DNA of 26,611 nt from an uncultured Lachnospiraceae bacterium. GTDB taxonomy: Bacteria; Bacillota; Clostridia; Lachnospirales; Lachnospiraceae. A program made the position numbers and the translations under genes. The stretch spans positions 1 to 26,611 of the forward strand of contig CAJTMC010000049.1 in NCBI GenBank assembly GCA_910577115.1, given 5' to 3'. Shown here piece by piece: positions 1 to 8,092 of this stretch (positions within the stretch are counted from its first letter, which is position 1; each line of letters starts with the position of its first letter). The notes under the pieces are model-generated. The model was given only the letters and a program-made list of their open reading frames with translations, was not told where the DNA came from and searched no databases.

Positions 1-2
1 CT

Positions 3-74
3 AGACAGATAGTTGCCGAACTGCCTGATCAAGAACTGATGTAGATATTCGCTCCAAGTTGCTATCATTATAGT
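3..74. other. Window-edge sequence, possible partial gene on either strand
   Basis: Two readings are possible and I cannot choose between them. On the minus strand an ATG at 74-72 opens a frame that runs off the left edge, beginning MIATWSEYLHQFLIRQFGNY; its upstream region has only a distant AGGA. On the plus strand a frame entering from the left reads RQIVAELPDQELM and stops with TAG at 42-44. Neither is long enough to assign to a family. Confidence 0.2.
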
Positions 75-107
75 GCAAAATCCTGTTCTTGTGGAACGGC
101 AGGTTAT

Positions 108-3100
108 TCATCGCTTACCTATATTATTTACTGTCTTTGAACCTATTAAAAATTTTGCGGTTTTTGTTCCTCCATATATTCCCTCTCCCCTGATTGTTAC
201 TGATGCATTACCTTTCTTTACATTATTTGTATAGCATACAATTGAATACTCATCAGGATTCAGTATCGTATTGCCAAGTTTTACTTCAAATTGGTTTTTA
301 TCCGGTTTTACCGCACTTCCTGTGTAATACTGCGGGTTTTTCAAAGTAACCTTTGCCTTACTGATATTCTTCTCTTTCGCTATTACTCTATATGAGCCTG
401 TTATCGTTTTCTCATAACTGCCCGTTCCCTTTATTGTTACATTTATAACCGTATCGACAGGTATCACATCCGTATCTTTTACAGTTTCTCCAGCAGTTCT
501 GGATTCACCGATTTCAAGTTCTGTTGCCTTTGCATAAGTATAAACAATCTCCTTTTCATAGTCTGTACCGGCTTTCAGCGCCTTTCCGTCCACATCTGTC
601 AATACAAATTTTGTTTGATGCCCTTTTGACTTACCTGTATATATTGCATCACTTACCGCAAGGATTGTTTGTGATATATCTTTTCGCTCGATTGTGAACC
701 TTTTGTCAATCTTCCCGCAATAATTACCCTTACCTGTGATAATTGCAGATGCTTCTTTTCCTGATACGGAATATGCCGTTTTATTGTTTTTAAAGCTGAC
801 AGTATAATCTTTCCCCTGTATCAGCCTTTTTCCGTTAAAACTTACTTTTATTGCAGGTGTGCTTCCCCCTTTCGAAAAGAGCACTTTACTGTCAATATCT
901 ACATCAACAAGTTCTTCTATGTCTTCGCCTATATCATATTTTCCCCCTTTATAGGGACTTATTATTCTGAACGAAATCCGCTTCGTTCCGGAGTATTCAC
1001 CTTTTCCCTTGATAATGACAGATGCCGTACCAATTTCCCTGTTGTCCACATATGTAAGCGTATAATCCTTATCCTGCTCAAGCGTTTTTTTCAGCTTTAC
1101 CGTTATTTCAGGAGTTTTTTCTTTTCCATCATAAGTTTGGTCTGATATCTTGGATACAGATGCTTTACTGATAAGTATGTTTTTCGTGACCATAAGCGTT
1201 ATATCTCTTGTGCCTGTATAATTGCCTTTTCCTTCCACTTTTATTACATATTTTCCTGCATCACCATACTCAATCGGATTTGTTATCACAAAATCCTTAT
1301 TATTTGCAAGCTTCTTTTGTCTGTAACGAATAACAGGAACAACCTTTTTCATCTTACCTGTATATGCAATTGCCATTTCATCAGCAATAACATCACTATC
1401 ACTTAAATTCTTTTGATTGATGTTAAAAGGAATTACAATTTTATCCTTATAATTTCCTTTTCCGCTTATAATGACAGCGGGCGCTTTGCTGTCTGATTTT
1501 TTTGCCGCCTTTATATTATTTTTGTACGATACAGTATAATCCCTTTTCTCAACTAAAAGCGTGCTCCCGTCATATACATGTATATCATGTGTTACTGCCT
1601 TTCCGGTGTATGTTGCATCTTTGATTCCCGTAACCCACATCTCTTCGGGAATACTTCCGCTGCTTGGAATGTCCTCCGGCGATACATCGCCCCAAAGACT
1701 GCCTTTTTCTGCTACTGTATAATGAAAAACTGACACTTCACTGTTTTTATAGCCTTTTTTTACCGCAATTGCTTTGATAGTGGTTTCTGCCTTTACAACA
1801 ATTGCATTTTTATATTCTGCACTCTTCTCCGTAGGTATACTGCCATCTGTGGTATAATACAGGCTGACTCCTGCTATATCATGTGACAAAGCGACTCTCG
1901 TGCCTGTCTCAATAACCATTCCGGTTTTGAAATTTGCCTTAGGAGATGGAAGCATTTCATACTCTCTCCATACTGCCTTTAATGTTATATTCGCTGTTAC
2001 AGGTGCATTAAAATCATAAGGTTTCCCGTTGAGATACCAGCCTGCAAAATGATATTCCGGTTTTGTTGGTTCGTCCGGCTCATCTATGGAATCATTCTGA
2101 TAAACTTTTAACGAACTGATGGCTGTTCCGCCGTCCGTGTCAAAGGTTACGGTAAAAGACTTTAGCGTATATACAAACGTTACAACCTCACTGTCGGCAC
2201 TGTCAGCACTTGATGCATATGCTTTGATTGTTGTGTCCTGATAAATTGCAATCGGCTGATTATAAATGCTGCTTTTTTCCGTTGGTGTACTTCCGTCTGT
2301 AGTATAACGGATAACTGCTCCTTGTGTATCGCTTGTAAGTGTAACAAGCGTGCCTTTTCCCACCTCTGTGTTTGTAGGAATATCTGCCTTTGGAGGCTTT
2401 GTTGCGCCCGATACCTTCACAATGCATTCTGCCTGTTTTCCATAGCTTGTTGCCGTGATTACTGCCGTTCCTTCTGATTTTGCCGTAACGAGTCCGTTTT
2501 CGCTGACTGTCGCTACGGTTTCGTTTGAGGTTTTCCACTCTACTTCATTTACGTAAATGTCAGCCTTTACTTCCGCCTGCAGTTGGAATGTTTCATTTTC
2601 CTTTAATTGAAGCATAGTTTCATTTAACTGAACTGATGTGACATTCGGTTTTTCTTCTTCCACTGTCACCTCTAATGTCAAAATATCTTTTTCGTTCAGT
2701 ATATTTGTTCCGGTAATCGTCGTCTTTCCCGACTTTACTCCCTTGACCACACCAGCGGAGTCTACAGTCGCTACACTCTCATTGCCGCTTGACCATTTGT
2801 ATGATGTGCAGCTAATAAATTCTTCATCATAAATAAATCCATCGGTTGGTTTTATTATAATCTGATATGTGTTTTCCCCACAAATAGTTATACTGCTTTT
2901 ACCGAGTTTAGGTTCTAAATATGCTTTAACATATCGTATTTCGTATGTCTTTGATGCAATATTAGAAGGCTTTTGTATTTCATCTGATGCTGCTCTGCCA
3001 AAACACTGCGCGTAAGAAAGCCTTCCTCCTACATCTGATACTCCAATTCCAATGGAATTATAGTAGGAATTTAAAATATTCGCTCGATGCCCTTCTGAAT

Positions 3101-4754
3101 TCATCCAGCCGTCCATCACCGCTTCGGCACTCCTATGACCCGCAGCTATATTTTCACCGCTCATTTTACTGCATGCTGAGTGACACATCTCACCATTTGG
3201 TCTTACATGGCTAAAATACACGCTGCTCTCTGCAGCTCTCTGCATTGCTGCATCAAGCAGGTCTTTATCCATAGTCAGTGCTTCCAGTCCATTCTTTTTA
3301 CGTTCCTCATTTACAAGGTCAAGAATTTCATATGCCGTGTCGTAATTCACACTTGATTTGACATAAACTAAACCCTCTGCAAAGAAAGATTCCTCTACAA
3401 TTGAACTTTTTAATCCACCTTCTCCAATATTTTTATATATCTCTTTTTGCTCCTGATACCCCATTGTGTGCTTATATACTTCTCCGTTTACACCCTTGTA
3501 CAATATGGTCGGTATAGCTGTGTCAAAATTCCCATAACCTATTGCCTTTTTACAAACATTATAAAAATTTTCCACGTCATTGGAACACGACACACCGCTT
3601 ATTATTATATTTTTTGAAATGTTTTGTGTATTAAGCCATGAAAGTATTTTTGACTTATCGGCTCCCGCATTATCGAACACAAATATATTAATCTTATCGT
3701 TGTCATAATACTCCATACACTTTGAAAGAATCGGTATCATTGCCTGTGTATATCCACAACCTGCTATACTCCCAAACAGGTAAACCGCCTGTTTCCCATC
3801 ATCCGTATTTAGCACCTTTGTTTTCGACGAATCCCTAATATCCGTTACGGAAAAGGATATGCCTTTTATTCCTTCATTTTCTTCACTTTCTCCATTTCCT
3901 TCATTTCCTCCATCCGTTTTTATTGCCGTCAGACCACCTGCCTCAATATTTTTACATATATCATACTGATCCTGATACCCTCGTGTACTTGCATACATCT
4001 CTGCGCTTTTTCCTTTATAAACAATAAAAGGCAGCCCCATAGCCGAACTGTCAGCTTCCTTATAAACGCAATCACGGTAAAAATTATGGGAACTGACTGA
4101 CTCAAATCCGTTACCTATCATTATATCTTCTGGAATTTCAAGTGCATTTAAACTTGAAAGCGTATCCGAATCAATACTACTAACGCTAAACACAAAAACG
4201 CTAAGTTTGCTTTTATCAAAATATTCAAATGATTTTAAAAGCTCTTCTATCGAGAAAAACGTCTTTTCATCTTTAAGATCTCCAAACAAATAGACCGCCT
4301 GTTTCCCATCGTCTGTATTTAACACCTTTGTTTTCGAGGAATCCCTGATATCTGTTACAGAAAACGATATTCCTGACAAGGATGCACCTTTATTTTCTTC
4401 CAGATGCTCTGCGTCTTCTTCCGTCATTGTTTCAACTTCGCTTGTTGTCTCCGTTTCATCAACTGTTACATTCTCTGTTTCAGCTTCCATTTCTTCCGTC
4501 TGAATACCTGTCTCTGCTTCTGTGCTGGTTATAGACTCCGTATCCGTCATGGTCTCTGTCTCTATATCCATAGCTATATCTGTTTCTATTGTGGCTTCTG
4601 TTCCTGCAATGGACCCTGATTCAGCTTCCCTCTCTATATCAATTATCTCCCCGCCAGAAATTTCAGCTGCTTTTACCGGAAAATGTAACACCTGTGTCAT
4701 AAAAGTAATTAACGCAAGCAGCAAAGCAAATTTTCTTATTAATTTTGATTTCAT
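108..4754 (-). CDS. Secreted CAP-domain protein with tandem thioredoxin-like and Ig-like repeats
   Basis: About 1,548 residues; function unknown, probably a secreted or surface protein. I prefer the ATG at 4754 because GAAAGGGG lies six bases before it, whereas the in-frame TTG at 4760 touches that site. Approximate domains: signal peptide 1-30, Thr/Glu-rich stalk 35-122, two thioredoxin-like domains (128-275 and 298-450), and a CAP/SCP domain 475-590 with the family's His (YFSHVRPNG), Glu (SGENIA) and His (NSEGHRANIL). After these come two Big2-type Ig domains 630-785, a chitobiase-type C-terminal repeat 790-865, an InlB-type repeat 868-932, a second chitobiase-type repeat 937-1016, and about six degenerate repeats with YTGK and GKGxY signatures to the C terminus. 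I see no LPXTG sorting signal, so anchoring is unclear. Domain identities come from motif reading. There is no clear terminator after the stop and no convincing promoter. Confidence 0.85.
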   Translation of the reverse strand: MKSKLIRKFALLLALITFMTQVLHFPVKAAEISGGEIIDIEREAESGSIAGTEATIETDIAMDIETETMTDTESITSTEAETGIQTEEMEAETENVTVDETETTSEVETMTEEDAEHLEENKGASLSGISFSVTDIRDSSKTKVLNTDDGKQAVYLFGDLKDEKTFFSIEELLKSFEYFDKSKLSVFVFSVSSIDSDTLSSLNALEIPEDIMIGNGFESVSSHNFYRDCVYKEADSSAMGLPFIVYKGKSAEMYASTRGYQDQYDICKNIEAGGLTAIKTDGGNEGNGESEENEGIKGISFSVTDIRDSSKTKVLNTDDGKQAVYLFGSIAGCGYTQAMIPILSKCMEYYDNDKINIFVFDNAGADKSKILSWLNTQNISKNIIISGVSCSNDVENFYNVCKKAIGYGNFDTAIPTILYKGVNGEVYKHTMGYQEQKEIYKNIGEGGLKSSIVEESFFAEGLVYVKSSVNYDTAYEILDLVNEERKKNGLEALTMDKDLLDAAMQRAAESSVYFSHVRPNGEMCHSACSKMSGENIAAGHRSAEAVMDGWMNSEGHRANILNSYYNSIGIGVSDVGGRLSYAQCFGRAASDEIQKPSNIASKTYEIRYVKAYLEPKLGKSSITICGENTYQIIIKPTDGFIYDEEFISCTSYKWSSGNESVATVDSAGVVKGVKSGKTTITGTNILNEKDILTLEVTVEEEKPNVTSVQLNETMLQLKENETFQLQAEVKADIYVNEVEWKTSNETVATVSENGLVTAKSEGTAVITATSYGKQAECIVKVSGATKPPKADIPTNTEVGKGTLVTLTSDTQGAVIRYTTDGSTPTEKSSIYNQPIAIYQDTTIKAYASSADSADSEVVTFVYTLKSFTVTFDTDGGTAISSLKVYQNDSIDEPDEPTKPEYHFAGWYLNGKPYDFNAPVTANITLKAVWREYEMLPSPKANFKTGMVIETGTRVALSHDIAGVSLYYTTDGSIPTEKSAEYKNAIVVKAETTIKAIAVKKGYKNSEVSVFHYTVAEKGSLWGDVSPEDIPSSGSIPEEMWVTGIKDATYTGKAVTHDIHVYDGSTLLVEKRDYTVSYKNNIKAAKKSDSKAPAVIISGKGNYKDKIVIPFNINQKNLSDSDVIADEMAIAYTGKMKKVVPVIRYRQKKLANNKDFVITNPIEYGDAGKYVIKVEGKGNYTGTRDITLMVTKNILISKASVSKISDQTYDGKEKTPEITVKLKKTLEQDKDYTLTYVDNREIGTASVIIKGKGEYSGTKRISFRIISPYKGGKYDIGEDIEELVDVDIDSKVLFSKGGSTPAIKVSFNGKRLIQGKDYTVSFKNNKTAYSVSGKEASAIITGKGNYCGKIDKRFTIERKDISQTILAVSDAIYTGKSKGHQTKFVLTDVDGKALKAGTDYEKEIVYTYAKATELEIGESRTAGETVKDTDVIPVDTVINVTIKGTGSYEKTITGSYRVIAKEKNISKAKVTLKNPQYYTGSAVKPDKNQFEVKLGNTILNPDEYSIVCYTNNVKKGNASVTIRGEGIYGGTKTAKFLIGSKTVNNIGKR
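3772..3862. repeat. Intragenic direct repeat, copy A
   Basis: About 91 bp nearly identical to 4282-4372, offset by exactly 510 bp (170 codons). On the minus strand both copies encode GISFSVTDIRDSSKTKVLN followed by TDDGKQAVYLFG. Most base differences are silent, so the protein segment is conserved exactly between the two thioredoxin-like domains. Confidence 0.85.
4282..4372. repeat. Intragenic direct repeat, copy B
   Basis: Partner of the repeat at 3772-3862. This copy leads the first, more diverged thioredoxin-like domain of the CAP protein. Beyond the shared segment the two domains differ strongly. Confidence 0.85.
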
Positions 4755-5181
4755 AGGCAACCCCTTTCAATATAATTTTCGGCAAACAGCCTTGTCGTGA
4801 GCAACATTGTTGTCAGAAAAACATAGATTGTTTTCCCTAGTCTTCCTGTTAATTTTTCCTGTCCCCTCCCTTCAAAAAATTAACTCCATTACAAATTTCT
4901 TAGTTCATTTTATAAAATTTTCTTTTAGTTTTCTACACAGTTGCAAAACGTTACATTTAAAACGCAGAATTGTTCAATTTTTCTCTTTATAGCAGTATTA
5001 TGTCAACTCATTTTTTATCCACATACTATAATTAAGCTGTATTTTATAGAACCAAAACTCAAGATCCTGACCTTAAGTGGTCTTACCGGACTTGTCAAAT
5101 TTGCATAAATATAATAAAATGAAATTACAATAAAAAATAATTAAAAAAATATAAACTTATACATAAGAGGTACTTATCACC
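4755..5181. other. Divergent intergenic region between the CAP protein and sensor kinase genes
   Basis: 427 bp, very AT-rich, with no credible gene. It holds the upstream regions of two divergent genes. A TTGACA on the minus strand (5006-5001) has no good -10 at 16-18 bp. On the plus strand the right part has a TATAAT and an imperfect repeat or dyad described separately. Confidence 0.6.
5069..5115 (+). promoter_or_regulatory. Putative LytTR-type promoter of the sensor/regulator operon
   Basis: A TATAAT lies at 5110-5115 without a -35 at the normal spacing. Instead, two similar blocks, GACCTTAAG (5069-5077) and GACTTGTCA (5089-5097), are spaced 20 bp apart and end about 12 bp before the -10. 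Activators of the LytTR family typically bind two direct repeats about two helical turns apart next to a poor -35. The layout fits, but the two blocks match each other only partly, and the same stretch can also be read as an imperfect dyad (GACC-GGTC or AAGT-ACTT). Confidence 0.35.
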
Positions 5182-6522
5182 ATGAGCAGGCAATTATATA
5201 TCGGAATCGTGTTTCTGATAAACTCATTTATTACTCATTGCCCATCTTTTATCATTCTCAAAACAAGGCAGAAATACAATCGAATTATAAGCCTCTCCGC
5301 TGTCACTTTGTGGGATTTTATTCTTTTTTCCATTCCACGCATTTTTGGTGTCATTCCTTCCATCACAAAGTCAGCCTTATTGGGATTTGGTCTCCCTTTC
5401 CTTTGGCATCTCATCCTTTTTGACTCCCCCCTGTGGAAACGCCTCTTGGTTCCAATTATTAACCTTACAATCACTCTTGGCATTGACTGCCTGTGCATGG
5501 AGTATATTTTCCTTATCATTGGCGGCGGTTATCATGATATCCAACAGCAGAATGAATACTTTATCGCCGTTACGGCACTATACAATATGCTTCTTTTAGT
5601 AGCGGATATTCTTTGGGTCTTAATTTGGCAGCACATCGTCGATAAAAAGAAAAACAAATACATGATTCTATATCTGATTGTTTCGCTTTATCAACTTATA
5701 CTATTGTCCTTGTTTTTAATCATCCGCAAAAACATCTCTGCACATGTTATGTGGATTAGTCTTGCCTTTCTGCTCGCAAGTTTTTTTATTGACATTCTGA
5801 TGTACTATTTTTTCAGGCATATCGAAAAAATGGCACATACAAAAGCTCAAATTTTGTTTCTTCAGCTAGAGCAGGAAGCAATACGGGAATACCAGTCTGC
5901 GGAAAAGCAAAATGTTTTAAAACTGAAAACGCTTCGCAGCGAATTCGTACAGCAGTTGCACAAAGCCCTGCGCGTCCTGCAAACGCAGCCGCAGAGTGGT
6001 TCTGTCTCGGAAATACTGTCACAATCCAAAGGAGTTTTAGACAAAGCCAGACAGGAATTTTACAGTCCTTCTCCCGTTTTAAACGCTTTGTTTACCATAA
6101 AATCACATCATGCACAGGAACTTGGCATAGATATCACAGTCAATTGCTTTCATAATGCCAGCCTGAACATTGACGATATTGACTTATGCAGTGTGACAGG
6201 AAATCTGATTGATAATGCCATTGAAGCATGCAGTCAATCTAATACCCAACCCAAAACAGTGCATGCAAACATAACACAAAAAGCGAACTACTTAATCATA
6301 AAAGTGGAGAATACGGTTTCTTCCGATTTTACGATGCCATCCTCAAATCGCAGAACCACCAAAGACGACATGCACAATCATGGTATTGGCTTAGGACTTG
6401 TGAAACAGATTTGTGCACAATACCGCGGCAGTTTTTCAGTCCTTCCATTATCGAAAAATACCGTATGTGCAACTGCAATCCTAAACGAAAGGACAATGAA
6501 AAATGACAATAGCATTATGTGA
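5182..6522 (+). CDS. GHKL-type sensor histidine kinase homologue lacking the phospho-acceptor His
   Basis: 446 residues, AgrC/ComD-like. Residues 1-212 form a polytopic membrane domain of about six helices, 215-290 the coiled dimerisation region, and 325-436 a GHKL ATPase domain. The ATPase N-box is present (NLIDNAIEAC, N341 and N345), as is the G-box (NHGIGLGLVKQI, about 399-410). In the H-box, where relatives read R-H-[DE]-[FY], this protein reads LKTLRSEFVQQL, placing Ser253 (codon 5938-5940) at the phospho-acceptor position. The paralogue at 7222-8075 reads LKTLREQRHEFANQI. It therefore probably binds ATP but cannot autophosphorylate in the usual way; that is inference. Start: AGAGGT ten bases before ATG. 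It overlaps the response regulator gene by 20 bp. I see no AgrB or peptide gene beside it. Confidence 0.88.
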   Translation: MSRQLYIGIVFLINSFITHCPSFIILKTRQKYNRIISLSAVTLWDFILFSIPRIFGVIPSITKSALLGFGLPFLWHLILFDSPLWKRLLVPIINLTITLGIDCLCMEYIFLIIGGGYHDIQQQNEYFIAVTALYNMLLLVADILWVLIWQHIVDKKKNKYMILYLIVSLYQLILLSLFLIIRKNISAHVMWISLAFLLASFFIDILMYYFFRHIEKMAHTKAQILFLQLEQEAIREYQSAEKQNVLKLKTLRSEFVQQLHKALRVLQTQPQSGSVSEILSQSKGVLDKARQEFYSPSPVLNALFTIKSHHAQELGIDITVNCFHNASLNIDDIDLCSVTGNLIDNAIEACSQSNTQPKTVHANITQKANYLIIKVENTVSSDFTMPSSNRRTTKDDMHNHGIGLGLVKQICAQYRGSFSVLPLSKNTVCATAILNERTMKNDNSIM

Positions 6523-7207
6523 TGACAATACTAATGTATTAGACTTTCTCGAAAACAAAATCATGAATAATTTTGGTAAACGATTTACGCTCATACGATA
6601 TGAGAATGCACATGATCTTTATCGGGATTGTGAAAATCTTAACCCAAAAGCAGATATTATTATCATGGACATTCTCTTCGCTGATGAAAACGGGGTACAT
6701 ATTGCGCGTAAAATTCAGGAACTTTACTCTGATATGAAGATTATTTTTATCACAGGCTATCCTGAACTTGCCTCGCAGATTTTTCGCGCCGCCCCTACTT
6801 TCCTTCTAATCAAACCAATTTCATCAGAGCTGCTCTGTGAGGCGGTTGCTACTGCTGAAAAACAATTACAGGAAGACATTGACAAAGCAATTTGCATCCC
6901 ATATGACGGCACTTTTCTAAGAATAAAGCCAAGCAGTATTTATTATATTGAGCTCAAAGACCGCTGTGTGACACTCTATTGGACAGGCGGATCCTATGTT
7001 ACAAAATATACCATTGATGAATGGGAGGCAATGCTGCCATCAGAAAGCTTTAATCGTATTCACAAAAGTTTCCTGGTAAATATGGACTATATTATGGAGT
7101 ACAACTATACGAAACTAATGTTGACCACAAACATAATTCTGCCAATCAGCAGAAAAAAAGCAAAAACTGCAAAAAAGAAATTTTTAGACTATATTAACCA
7201 TCATTGA
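6503..7207 (+). CDS. LytTR-family response regulator
   Basis: 234 residues, AgrA/VirR type. The receiver domain (1-120) has the acidic pair D7/D8 in ALCDD, the phospho-acceptor D56 in IIIMDIL, T84 and K104 in LLIKPI, so it looks fully functional. The LytTR DNA-binding domain spans about 133-230 and contains the usual YIELKDR segment and the SFNRIHKSFLVNMDYI core. The start is supported by AAAGGA upstream of ATG, inside the end of the preceding kinase gene, which suggests translational coupling. Its likely targets include its own operon promoter (see 5069-5115). Because the upstream kinase lacks the acceptor His and the downstream one is broken, how D56 is phosphorylated here is an open question. 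Confidence 0.92.
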   Translation: MTIALCDDNTNVLDFLENKIMNNFGKRFTLIRYENAHDLYRDCENLNPKADIIIMDILFADENGVHIARKIQELYSDMKIIFITGYPELASQIFRAAPTFLLIKPISSELLCEAVATAEKQLQEDIDKAICIPYDGTFLRIKPSSIYYIELKDRCVTLYWTGGSYVTKYTIDEWEAMLPSESFNRIHKSFLVNMDYIMEYNYTKLMLTTNIILPISRKKAKTAKKKFLDYINHH

Positions 7208-7221
7208 AGCAGGAGATTATC

Positions 7222-7845
7222 ATGCAGGAAGAAACTTTTTGGGTACTCAATGGAATCATAAATAATCTTATTATTGAGCTTCTCCCGTTTTTAACCTTGA
7301 AGATAAAAGATAAATATAAAAAGTACAAATATTGGATTTATGCAGCAGTCAATGTTTTTGACCTCATATTTTTTTGGAGAAAGCAGCCAAATACCTTCAG
7401 CCTTGTCGTACTGCTCAGCATGACGTTTTTCATTGCAACCATTTTCTTTCAAGATGTCGTTTGGAAAAAGATACTGATTACAGTTATTTATGATTTCATA
7501 TTCTTTTTGCTTGAATTTACTGCTCTTGCCTATTTACAGATATTCCTTAAAGGAACCTTTCAGGATGATGTTCTGATGCGCACCACAAAATTTTATGCAG
7601 CAACTACCTTTAACAACATGCTTTACCTTATCTTTGTGCTTCTTACCGTTGTTCTTTGGAAATATTTTGTCAGCAAAGAAAAAAATAAACGTTTTCTTCT
7701 TTTTTTGGCAATTTCAATCTACCAGCTTGTCCTTACCGGAATTTTCGTATCTTTCAGCATCGACTATTCCCTGTCGGTTATGTGGCTTGGACTGCTTATG
7801 GTAATCATGAATTTTGCTATTGACCTTATTGTCTTTTTTTCATAA
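7222..7845 (+). CDS. Membrane domain of a second AgrC-like sensor, broken by frameshift
   Basis: About 207 residues from the ATG at 7222, chosen because AGGAG lies six bases upstream; an earlier in-frame TTG at 7204 has no such site. The piece is the N-terminal polytopic membrane domain of a sensor paralogous to the kinase at 5182. The last third aligns well: KEKNKRFLLFLAISIYQLVL here against KKKNKYMILYLIVSLYQLIL there, then a shared VMW and a shared FxID. The frame ends at TAA 7843-7845 just after a run of seven T (7834-7840). One extra T would read FFFIKQLEKKKLMDAELAQL and continue without a stop to 8075. It may yield a membrane-only protein. Confidence 0.75.
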   Translation: MQEETFWVLNGIINNLIIELLPFLTLKIKDKYKKYKYWIYAAVNVFDLIFFWRKQPNTFSLVVLLSMTFFIATIFFQDVVWKKILITVIYDFIFFLLEFTALAYLQIFLKGTFQDDVLMRTTKFYAATTFNNMLYLIFVLLTVVLWKYFVSKEKNKRFLLFLAISIYQLVLTGIFVSFSIDYSLSVMWLGLLMVIMNFAIDLIVFFS

Positions 7846-7868
7846 AGCAGTTAGAAAAGAAAAAACTT

Positions 7869-8075
7869 ATGGATGCAGAGCTTGCACAACTATACAACTT
7901 AAGAAATCAGGAACTTGAACAATACAAAAGCATTGAAACGCAACTCAAAACTCTCCGCGAACAGCGTCACGAATTTGCCAACCAAATTCAGACTGCCTAT
8001 ATGATGATTGAACAACATACGCCTACAGAACAAATTGAACAGTATTTATCAGACATTCTAAACACTATCACATAA
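7869..8075 (+). pseudogene. H-box fragment of the second AgrC-like sensor
   Basis: This is the continuation of the 7222-7845 gene in the shifted frame; the continuous frame extends back to the T run at 7834-7840. From the internal ATG it encodes 68 residues with the helical dimerisation region and an intact H-box, LKTLREQRHEFANQI (His34 of this piece, codon 7968-7970). It stops at 8075, before any N-box or G-box, so the ATPase domain is missing. There is no good ribosome binding site before the ATG at 7869, so independent translation is doubtful. The stop lies 17 bp from the end of the convergent dinB gene, which suggests the gene was cut off by a deletion or rearrangement at this junction. 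Confidence 0.7.
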
Positions 8076-8092
8076 ATAAGAACAGGAATAAA

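Noticed and set aside
4807..4992. Plus-strand frame of 61 codons with a hydrophobic start, as a possible signal peptide precursor
   Set aside because: It starts with TTG, has no ribosome binding site, lies in very AT-rich intergenic DNA, and has no double-glycine or AgrD-like core.
5000..5034. TTGACA on the minus strand and TATAAT on the plus strand as a shared divergent promoter pair
   Set aside because: They are on opposite strands, and neither has its partner hexamer at 16-18 bp.
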